Of a DNA stretch of 64,000 nt, positions 47,979-59,900 are shown piece by piece. Under the pieces are notes generated by a model. The model was not told the origin of the DNA. It was given only the letters and a program-made list of their open reading frames with translations, and searched no databases. Source of the stretch: Lepidurus packardi. Its lineage: Eukaryota; Arthropoda; Branchiopoda; Notostraca; Triopsidae. The DNA lies in NCBI GenBank assembly GCA_023053545.1, contig JAKZAN010000006.1:5213001-5277000 (forward strand). Reading direction: 5' to 3'. Every line of letters starts with the position of its first letter. Positions within the stretch are counted from its first letter, which is position 1. The translations under genes were made by a program, and so were the position numbers.

Positions 47979-50900
47979 GTAATAAACACATGAAAGACAA
48001 CAAGGGAACAAGGCGAACAAAAAGAAAAGGCAGATTTAATACCGTTCGATTCTCTCTTGAGGAGAGTCTTGGCAGAGTAGTGCGGACCAGAGACTTGGCA
48101 CCGCGTGTAATTCATATGTTGTACCCGAAATGTGCTTGAGAAGATCGATTCACACACTGAACATGTTCCAATTGGATTTTGTAGTGATTTTAATTGATTT
48201 CTTAGTGCGTTAGAATCTTTGGCTAAAGTTAAGAAAGGTAAAGTTAAGCCAAACTAGTGTTGTGCAATAGCATCGAGTCTTTGGTAGAAGTTGCGAAATC
48301 GTTCTTCCTTTCCAGCCAGATTGGGAATTAGTATACGTTATTGATTAGGTTAGTTTAGATCGTGAGTTAAAATCACTTCTCGATCGATTTTGGGGCGGAA
48401 GTTGGTTTGGATAAATGTAAATCAGCACGTGAATCACTGCCCGAAAGTCTTTGCTTGCATTCCGGAATTGCTGAGAACGTGCCAACACAAGTCTTATGGG
48501 TTATGCCAATTTCCAATATATCTATAGATAGATAGATAAATATTCAAATTTGGCGCGCTTAAAGAAAACCGTTAGAGAAAGGAATTTCAAATATTTGGAA
48601 TTCTTCTCAACATGTTTTTAACAAGAATTTAAGTTATCATAGATCAGTTAAATCAGATTCCATTAGGGAATCACGAAGGGAGTGCACGACATGTGTTTAT
48701 CGCATATATCTTGTATCTTTTAGTTGTTTAGAGAATGTAGGGGATTCCTTATGGAATTTAGCTCCGGAAAGTCCAAAAAATACCGTTTTGTTGACGGTTT
48801 TTAGCACTAGTATGCGTGTTTTTAGATCGTTATGTGGTAAAGACAGGCTTAACGCTAATACGCATGAGCTATTGTCACGCAAAGTTAAGGAAATACCGTT
48901 CTTGTCACGCAAAGTAGCCTTGTTTACGACTTGAGTGTAGCGGAAAGCTGTTCGTGTGTTTGGCAGTGTACAAGACTTTTATTTATCTCCTGTTTATTGT
49001 CTTACTTTTGTTGGGGTGTTTGTCACAGGAAAGGCTTTACGATCGAGTGGCGTTACTCCAGTTAGTGCGTTATGGACGATTAGGTGCAGTGATTGGTAAC
49101 TATAGAAGCAGAGGGCGAACAACACTGGACTGGGATCACTCGCGTTCCTTGTTAGCGAATGCGTTGCTGTGGTACTCCCACCCTTTGACCCTTTATCTTC
49201 CTATCCGTCAAGTTGCTGATCTCTTACGTTCTATTATAGTAAGTATTGCCCCTCAAATCCTTTTTGCTTTGAAGCACAAACAAACCACTCAAAATTTCGC
49301 CTAACATTGAGGACAATCTAGTAATAAGTCGACGGGTTTTATAGATCAATTTGGCGGGTCTTCAACTGCTCCCCCTTGCCCCTTGCAGTACAAGAATGCT
49401 GATCAATGCCCATGTTCGAAGAGAGGTAAAAAAAACTAAAACTGAAAACAAGAAACTTAAATTATCTCTTACCAACGATTGACTAATAATTGACGATTGA
49501 CTATAATTTAAAAAAATCACATTCTATTGAATTATATTGAGAATAAGTTATTTCCTGATCCCAACCCTTCCTATGAAGAAATAAAGGAAGTTAACAGGCC
49601 ACAAGCTGTATTTTAAAAAAAATCTATTGAATTCTATTCCGATTAATTTCTTTCAAATTCTAAGATTTTGAAGTCTGTTCCAATTTTGTTCTGCGTTGGA
49701 TGCGATTGACATTTCAAACAATGGAATTTCTCATTCTGAACAATGAATTCTTCCGTCAACAAGGAAATCTCGGGTTTAAAAGAATGAAATCTTTCATTTC
49801 AACCATCAAACTTCAACTTCAACAATGAAACCTCTCATTCTAACCATGAAGTCCTCAAGTTCAACCACGAACTTTCCTTTTCAAACATGAAACCTCTCAC
49901 TCTAACAGTGAATTCTTCCACCAAATTGGAATGTTTCCTTTCAACAATCAAATTCCGAATAATTTCTTTCAAATTCTAAGATTTTCAAGTCTGTTCCAAT
50001 TTTGTTCTACGTTGGATGCGATTGACATTTCAAACAATGGAATTTCTCATTCTGAACAATGAATTCTTCCGTCAACAAGGAAATCTCGGGTTTAAAAGAA
50101 TGAAATCTTTCATTTCAACCATCAAACTTCAACTTCAACAATGAAACCTCTCATTCTAACCATGAAGTCTTTAAGTTCAACCAAGAACTTTCGATTTCAA
50201 ACATGAAACCTGTCATTCTAACAGCGAATTCTTCCATCAACATTGGAATGTTTCCTTTCAAGAATCAAATTCAGAATAATTTCTTTCAAATCCTAAGATT
50301 TTCAAGTCTGTTCCAATTTTGGTCTGCGTTGGATGCGATTGACATTTCAAACAATGGAATCTCTCATTCTGACAATGAATTCTTCCGTCAACAAGGAAAT
50401 CTTGGGTTTAAAAGAAGGAAATCTTTCATTTCAACCATTGAACTTCAACTTTCAACAATGAAACCTCTCATTCTAACCGAGCTTTCGAACATCGAACTTT
50501 CGATTTCAAACATGAAACGTCTCATTCTAACAGTGAATTCTTCCATCAACATTGGAATATTTCATTTCAACAATCAAACTTTAGCCATCCTCTTCATCCT
50601 ATTTAGAGTTTCATTTGATGGTTTCGTTTAGTTCACAAGTGTTGTTAATGTATTTTATTTATTTTTTGTGTTTCTTTGGTGTTACGCAGTGCAGTAATAT
50701 AGAGTATCGCGGTTCACCGCGGTTGCCCCTCCGGGCAGTAGTGTCGTCGTCGCCCAAAGTCTCGGTGCCGTTCTCCCGCGAGCTAGTCGAACTGGAACCT
50801 CTTTTACATTTGCCCGAAGAAGTGGCCCTTGCAATCTGGCGTCAAGATCGATATCTTTTCGAGCAACTGAATCCACTGGATCTGCTACGGTTCCTCACAT

Positions 50901-53900
50901 GTAACCTAACCTCCAACCCCAATAACAATAGTTGCAGTGCTACTCCCTCTAATACCACTACTACTACCAGTACGAGTACCAGTACCACCTCGAGTACAAG
51001 TGCAGCAACGCCTCTCTTCCCTACGCTTCCTCCTACGCCTAGTACTGCAAGCACAAGTTTCTTTAATCACCACAGTGAAGACACAGTATGCACCTTATGG
51101 AATCTCATTAAGCGGTTCACAGAGCTGAGTCGCTGGATTACTCATTTAATTGTGTCCCCAACATCCCATGATCAACGAAAAGCCGTCTTGTCATATTTAT
51201 TACGACTCGCAGAGGTTTCCTGGACATTGGGGAACTTCCAAGGCGCCGCTGCAATCATTGCTGGCTTGAGGTATATTATATACAATTTATATATCATTCT
51301 CATCCCTCTCATCTCTCTCTCTGTCCTTTTAATTTTGGGCAGTAACCTACTTAGTTAAGTTAGGTTTAACCGACTAAAACTATTGTATTTGTTTACAGAT
51401 TTGCAGGATTACCTACGACTTTCATTCTTGGGGTGTTTACATATTCCGGAATAAATTTGAAATGATCCATTATTTAATTAACATAATTTGGGAGCCTTGA
51501 AAGTGCAGTCAGTGTTCGCTTTGGGGAGGTAAATGTAGAGGAGTTGCAAAACAACTTTTTTTATGTTTTGTTTCTTTGTTCTGCCTCCTTGAAGTTCGAT
51601 ATATGGTTGCTCCAGCATGCCTAACCTAATTTATTTTTTCCTGTTGTTTATATCCTTAAGCAAGCTCCGAACCGACAGGGAGAGATCGATTGGACTCGAC
51701 GGGAACAAATCGCAGAGGGGGGTAGGATAGGGATAAGGGCATAAAGACCAGCAAGCGTTATGTTATAAACCTAAGTTAGATTCCTAAACAATCCCAGACA
51801 TGTTATTCTTGTTTATTAGATTGTATTAGTTTCAAGTTCACGAATGGAGTGCAAGACATCTATTTATCACCTAAACTATCCTATCTATATTATGACTCTT
51901 AGGTTTTCAAAGAAATGATTGAATTTAGGTGTGTATTTACTTTTAAAAAGTCTAAAAATGCCGTTTTACGGACGTTTTTAGCACTAGGATGCGTGTTTTT
52001 AGAGAGGTATGGGGTAAAAACAGGTTTAACGCTAGTTGCAATGAGCTATTGTCACGTGAAGTTGTAGGGCGATATGGCTATTCTCACCCCGAACGGCCTT
52101 GTTGACTTTTTTCAGTGTTGCGGAAAGTTCTAGAAGCGATTCAAGTTCAAACTGTCCCTTTTTTCTCTCCATCTTTCAAACCAACGTCTCTACCAAGTGT
52201 AGTTGTTTGCTTTATGGAGTTTTTACTTTCTTTCCTTTTTTATTCTAGGTCAGAGCAATTAAAGCCATTTTGGTTGTCCCTTCGTGATAAATTGCCCGAA
52301 GGCATTCCATTATTGGAATTCTTATCTACTCACCTGTACACGTCTAGTCCTACTTCAGTGTACCATAACGCTTTGCAAGCAACAAGGGTAAAGCAAACAC
52401 GATTCAAACACAATTTTTTACACAATTAACTTCCAATTTCAAGATTTCTACACATTTTTTCAGTTTTCAAAAACAATTTCAAGAATTTCTAAATTCAAAT
52501 CACAATTTTTAAAAATCGAAGAAATTCTAAAAAAATTTAGCGTTTAATATGCCATTTGTACTGAATTAATTTGGGATTTTTTGTTAATTTTTCTTTTTTG
52601 TCACGGTAACTAGGATCGTGATCCCAGCTGCGTGGTACCGTTTTGGGGCTTTTTTCTACACGAGTTGAAGTGTATAGTTAGTCATAAACCTTCGCTTTTT
52701 GTCGTCAAGGAGAATCTAGAGGTAAATATGGCTTTTAAAAGAAAAAAAAGCTGGCCTATAAATCAAAAACGTGCTCGGCAACGACGGACGGATACAGTGA
52801 AAATGGATAAATCTCAAAAGTTTTGGTTTTTCTTTTTTTTCTTCTTTGATTGGGTGGGTTTGTGGTATGTTCAAGGGCGTCGCTGATTATAATGGGGAGA
52901 GCGAGTTTCTGGAACGAGTAGGAGTTGGCGGTTTAATGAATCCTGAGAAACTGGAACAAATCCAGAATGTAATGGATACAGTGAGGAAATTCCATGGAAA
53001 ATCCGGCGTGCCCCAAAGGTGAGACCTTTTCTTTACTTTATGTTTGAAGATTCCAAGGAATTTAAGTTCCTTTTTTGGTGGGTATAGTGTTAAGACTCCC
53101 GTAGAGTTTAGCTGTGTTATTGCTCAACTGCCCCTAGATGGCGCCAGGGGTTTTTGTGTGGGAGTATATGAACGCGCACCGTTTCTGCGCATAAAACGCC
53201 GGACGGGATAACTTTGTAACGGCATACTCGATTTGCCTGAAATTTTTCTTTGAAAATGCAGTAAATTAACGCCTATGGGTTTAATTGGGAAATCAATGGC
53301 ATTTTACAAAAATTTAAATGGATATTAGCATTCCATTTAGTAATATATTTTTTGTATTTTGCATTTCGCAAATTTATGAAGGCAAGGGTAAGGGGACTGA
53401 ACATAGAGGGATCTTTTTAATCATGTTGGCTACTTTACTGTCAAAAGGTTTTGTAAGATTTCGTATACTTTTGGCGTAAGAGTGTTTCGCGTTCCACGTG
53501 GCATTGAGACAGAAAGCTAAGCAACACGGGAGCCTTAAAAGTATATATGCGGTGGCAGGAAGGTCTATCATTTATCCACGCTTCCGAGTGCGTGATGGTG
53601 ATGAGTAACTTTCTAATGATGTAATCGTGATTCAGCTCTTCTTTTTCTTCTGATCTTTCGCGTTCGCCTAGCAGCTTGCCGCGGATCCCGGTCATGTTTA
53701 TGGATTTGGCGTCATCCAGCGAAGGCCTTGATCCACACAGCGTACACGTGAGTAATGCTTACGATATTGAAATATTATTCAAGGCGAGCAAACAAAGTTC
53801 AAAACTTTCAGAAAGTAATCAAACTTTCTTATAATGTGACGTCAAAGTTTTCCAACGCGCTGTGCTGAAGCTCACGTGATCAATTAGGAATTAATTAAGG

Positions 53901-56900
53901 TTGCAAATTAAACCACAATGCTCTTTTGGTAAGCTAGCTTTGCAGAAGTGTGCCCTACATGAATTGAGAATTAGTTTAGAAATGAAACATTACACCATTA
54001 TTTATCTTCTCGCTAGAAACTTGTTTTCATATTTTTTCTCCTTTAAGAAAGTATTTTTTGCTTAAAAGTGATGCAGGAAACTATTCCATTCCTTAAATAA
54101 GAAGCTAAATTTCTGGTTTCCAATTATACCTTTTTTAACTTCGTGCGACGCATATTCATCGAGTTATCGCTAATAGATCAAGGGCAAGCGCGCGCCTTAC
54201 CGTACCATGTCGTGACGTCACTACCGATTGCGTACCGGGATAACTCGAGAACCGCTTATCGAAAAATTCGAAAAAAATCCGCATACTGTATGTACATACG
54301 ATGCACGCAGGATCTATTTTCCAAGAGTTAAAAAGGTTTCTCGCTAGAAACACGTTGGCTGAAGCTAGTTTCCCTATTTTTTCTCGATTAAGAAAGTATT
54401 TATGTCCTTAAAAGGAATGCAGGAAACTAATCCATTCCAAGAAAAAGAAAAAGCTGAATTTATAGTTTGCAGTGATACCATTTTTAACTTCGTGCGATGA
54501 ATAGTCACCGAGCTATCGCTAATAGACTGGATCAAGGGCAAGCGCGGGCCTTACCGTACCATGTCGTGACGTCACAAACCATTGCGTACCGCGATAACTC
54601 GAGAACCACTCGTCCAAAAAATTCGAAATTTTTTTTCTATACTTTAGGCACTAGCTTGCTTATGCAAATAGGATTTACTTTCCAAGAGTGAAAAAAAAAA
54701 TCCTAAAAATAAAAATAACATCCTATAAAAAAAAAATCCTAAAAATCCCAAACCATTTTTTTTTCTGTAAATTTAATGGAAAGGTGCTGGTGCAGAGCAG
54801 GTACTGATTTAATGTCTTATTTAACCGTGTGAAAAGGTGCTGCAAGAAGGGATGACGGTACTCCATACGGACCTAACAGGTTCCAGATGCGTGCCGGTAG
54901 TTTTACGACTGGATCAACACCAGGGACACTTGGTGTGGAGCACTTCGCCATGGACCTTGCAGCAACCCCATCAGCGTTTGCGTTGGGAGTGCCAATTATT
55001 GGACGAATATGGTGACATAGGTGTTTCCCCTAGTGTGCCTTCGATCGCTACCTTAAAATACGTCGTGGCCAGTACGAGCAACAGTACGGATGAAGGTAAT
55101 TACCTCGAGCAAGGTTACCTCGAGCTGCAGAAATTGCAGGATGCCTATTTCTCCGTGCGGGATGAAACCCAAGGCTGGTTGAAGCGGTACAGTCCCCACT
55201 TGCAGTGTCTCACGGTGGTCCATGGCAGTCATATTGGTGATTGTAAAGTGCGGATCTTCTTGTGTCCCCCACGCGTGGGGAAATTCTGGTTCCGAGCCTT
55301 GCAATCAGTGCTCCAGAAGGTGCACCACGCCAGAGAACAAGAACAGGCAGCTGTGACAACGTGGTGGCTTAAGGACCAGTATTTAGCGCTCTATTACGCG
55401 AATGGCATGTGTCGAGGGCCCTCTACCGAGCAAGCGATTGAGGTAAAAGCAACCATTGACTTGTGTAAACAGCGTCTATTTGGTAAATATTAAGTAAAGC
55501 TCTCATAGTTTGTTATAGTGTTTCATAGGGTAGGCATGAAGGAACCAAAAAAGGACCGTTAAGGAGTAAATATTAGAAGATTGTAAACAACAAGACGTGT
55601 TTCTTTTTAAAAGATAGGTTCACCTCTGTATTATACTACATTTAATAAGAATTTTTTGTGCGAGTAGTGTAAGATTTATGAGAGTACTTTAAGATTAAAA
55701 CAAAGTTTGGGATCCCATGCATTAGAACAGAATAGAGAACTAGAATACGAGCACTCGAAGTCCATTCCTAGGTTGCCATAGGCTAAAGCTCCGAAACCTT
55801 TAAACGCATGGGTAAGGTTATTCATACTCCTTAATTTCTTAAATTCCGTACTGAAAATCCTTCGTATTAATTAAGTTATATCGATTAAGTAAGGCTAAAG
55901 AGTTTCATAAATTTCCAGAATATTTACTGTATTTATCCATTATGTGTACGTGACTTGCAACGGCTATTTTTCAAACATGCATCCGCTTTCGGTTCAACTA
56001 GTCCTATTTTCATTATGGTTAACTGCGTTTTATGTTCCAAAGCCTTTAGCTATCAACAGTTAAGTGTTATGACCTTCCTTGGAATCTTATTATCTCCCAA
56101 ATTTTCAAACATTTCCTCCTTTTCCGTTTGTTTACCTTCCCCCGTTTGTTTACATAAAAGGGGAGGAGCTGAACCATAGTTGGCGTTTTGCTCCCAAGCA
56201 TCTTTCCCCTTCTTTTTAACTTGCATCGCGTGTTATGCCATTATTATTAACCTTAGTACACTAACTTTTCTTGCCTTAACTGTTTCAATATTATTCATCA
56301 AAAATAGTACTTTTCATCTGTTGACATAAAAGGGGAGGAGCATCGGTTTGTTTACTTTTAGCTACCACCCGTGTTTTCCTTCCTTATTATCCGTCAACAA
56401 TGAAAAACGCCATAGTAGACGTGTGTAGGTGTATTGATTTAAGGTGTTAAGCTTTGTATATTTCTCGTGGGTTTTCCGTGTTACTTTTGATGTTAAAGAA
56501 AACTAAAAGAAGCCACCTGTGAATAATTTACCGTTTATTAGATATTCAGCTCCAGAGTCGCAACGGGTGATTGGTCGTTACCCACTGATAACGAAGTCCG
56601 CAAGAAAAAATCGATGGCTGTCTCCAGTTCGTCAATACTTATCGTAAGTCAACTTTATTTCCTTCTCGTTTTATCTTTTCTAACATTCCCAGAGGAACCT
56701 CCACAAATTCCTCGCATAAAACGTGACAAAATGCGTCCTTTTTACCCTTTATGGATGCTTTTTTTATACGTTTCCGTTCTTATATATAGGAGGCACCTAA
56801 ACCTTGGCCCAAACCAGGTCATTTGGACACGACAACAGTGACGGAAACTTCGGAATTCTCTAGCTTACCCGCTTTAAGCACCACCCCCACAAAAGAACGT

Positions 56901-59900
56901 CGAATGTGGGCGGGGTCTAGTGAAAACTTGCAGATCCGGTCAAGGTAACATTTCCCTCTCTTTTTGTCTTTTTCTCTTTTGATTTTCCCATACTGGGATT
57001 CCATTACTTCAAGTTTGGCTTCAAATTTGTCTTCTTCTTGTGGGTGTAATTAAAAAAAAAAAGAAAAACATTGGTTCTTTCAGGGGAAAACAACGTCGGT
57101 TGGGAGTACGTGGCCATCGACCCGTACGTCGAAGCTGTGTACAACTGGAAGACACCTTGCAATTCCAAGATTTCTGCAACGTTCATGACAATTACAAGTA
57201 AAACATAGTCCTTAATTCCTTAATTTTTCTTTTATTCATCAATTTATTGAATTTTTTTCTTATTTTCCTGTAAATTGCCCATAAAGAACTTAATGAAGTG
57301 TAGATTTGTAGACAAGACGAATGAATTTTGTTTTCATTTTGTCTGGTTAGAAAAATCATTTTATTAAAGATAAATCAAATTGTCAAGTTATTATTTTAAT
57401 GACTGTATTTTTTTTTTATTTTTTTTTTTTTGCAGATTGAGCTTGAGAAACGACCTTCAAGGAATATTCGCCAAGTGGGCCACTCCTACGCCTTTTAATA
57501 TCACCTCCATTTGTCTTACTTTAGGCACGAATTTCTTGCTCTTTTTATTTCTCGTTTTATTCCATTAAAAAAAACATGGCAAAGAGTAAGAGACAGAAAA
57601 AGATATTAATATTGCTGGTCATTTTTGTATAGGTCAATCGTCCCCTCCGGCGACAGTACTAACCTCAGAGAATTTCCTCAAGTTTCTGCAAGTGGAGCAG
57701 CATGAAGTCCTAACACTCGCCGCAGTCCAATTATTGATCCAAGTAAAAACATCTCAGAATTTTCTATTTTTTTACTTTTCGTTCTTTACATGTCCCTACT
57801 CCCACCAAATGAGAATTAGAATGAAAAATGCGGTAAAATCCATCTCTAACTGTGGATTTTTAGATTCTAAATAGAGATTCACAAAAGCTTCATTGGAAAG
57901 TTTCCTTAAGGTTATAGATGAATTTGGCCATAATTTTAAGTCCTACCACACTAAGCTCATGTTTGTACAACTTTGGAACGGTTGCATCTTTCTGAAACGA
58001 AGAAATGTATGAAATTTGACCAAAAATGTCGAAATTAAGAATAACTGAACCTTGTTCACACGTCATTTTCCGAGTTTGGTTCAGTTTAAGCTTTCGAAAG
58101 TTGTTCCAGTTCTTTAAGGAAGGAAATAGAAGTTATGGGTTCATTCGAAGTTTGAGTTACGAGTTGAACTGGCTCCATATGTCAAATTACTCATAAACCG
58201 ATTAGAAACCTTCCATTCGCTCCATGGAGGACCGTAATGAAGGGTTTATAGCCTCGCTAGGAAGTTTCTTTTCTTAAATAAAGATCAAGGGGCGAATAAA
58301 GATCAAGGGGCGAATATAAAGATCAAGGGGCGGGGCTTAAAGTGAGTTTACATGGAGCTGAGGGGAACAAGGGACTCCCTTTTCGTGTGGGTTAGAAACG
58401 ATCCTAACGCTTCGAATGTTTCCAAAAGCCTTGTTGTGACGTAAGGAAATCTGTAACAGTAAACAACGGCTTAATCCCCTCAACCCCCGCTTTATGGGGT
58501 TGTTGCTGCGTTATGTTAGGTTTTGTTATATGTTTCTGTGTTCCCCGAAAGCTTTTGTTTGTGCTCTTGCATTGCGAAACCAATAATCTGGAAGAATAAC
58601 ATGTCGCTTTTCATTAGCGCCGGGAACCGCACGGCATTGTCCGTTCACATGGATGTTTGTCCTACGAAGGCTTTGTGCAATACTTGAGCCACGATTCCAA
58701 TGTGGCTTATGTACCGGAAATGGAGCCCCGGCCTGGCATGTCTATGGATCAGCCATTGTCCCACTACTACATCGCCTCATCGCACAATACTTACCTTACC
58801 GGCCATCAGTTGAAAGGAGAATCCTCGGCTGACGTCTATAGTCAAGTAAGAACGCTTTTCGGCTCTTTTTTTCGACGTATAGTTTTTATTATGTTCTAAT
58901 GTATAGTTTTCGACGTATAGTTTTTATTATGTTCATTATGTCCTAAATTTTACAATGATAATCTAATATACTTTTTTTTGTAATAAATGCCGATAAAAGT
59001 AATGTACTTTGTACTTGTACTTTAAAGTATTAATACAATAGAATATTCTAACACTACAATGAAAATCCAAATTACAATACGAGTATTTCAAAATGTACAC
59101 TATTTAAGGTTATGATATAGGGAATGGAATTATTAGGCAATTTGTTGTTTAATTCTTGTTATTGAGTGCCATTTTCTAAACATGATTGACATTAGATTCG
59201 CAAATTCTGAAAAGTTGCAAGTTCTTAACATCGTTAAGATCCATATTTGCAGAGAAGGGGACGGGCTTAACCTCGTTAACATCCGTATTTGCACTGAAAG
59301 GGAGGGGCTTAGCCTTGTTATGGTTTGAACCCTAGCTATTCTTTTAATATTACGTTATTCTATTTACTAGGAATCGACTGAATTTCCTTCTTATATTTGT
59401 GCTTTAAGTTTAAATTAAATTAACCCTACTTTTATTTGTCTTATTTATAATATTCTTAGAGTTCTTGTTGCTTATTTATTTATTTATTGACATTTTAATT
59501 CTATTTGTCTTTTTTATGTTTATTATTTTATTACAATGTAGGTAGTTAAGTTTCTTAATAATAGAGGGCGTATCCTTTAATATGTTTTGCCAACTTATTT
59601 ATTTGTCAATTGTTTACGTTGCAGTGGTCTTTTTTGGCATTAAGGTAGTTCAAATTCTCTTTTATGTTCCAAGTGAAACTAGCTAAAGAAAATTACATAA
59701 CTGCAGCCATAAATCTCTGTTTAATTACATGTGCTGTTCGCGAGGCGTACTTAAAAAGTTTTTAGTGCCCATAAACTCGGTGTCCTCTGTCGTTCGTACA
59801 ATAGGTACTTTTAACTGGGTGTCGATGCGTCGAGCTGGATTGCTGGGACAGTGATGATGGGCCGTTAATTTATCACGGCCATACTTTAACGACCAAGGTT

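Noticed and set aside
50203..50631. 142-codon ORF before the GEF exon
   Set aside because: It is a translation of the 316-bp array (repeated NSSINIG-type segments) and runs into the intron end.
55443..55493. PLC epsilon ending at the TAA after the PH-like exon (a truncated protein)
   Set aside because: A good donor at 55443 joins in phase to the exon at 56542, and the joined sequence continues the family alignment into EF, X and Y domains.
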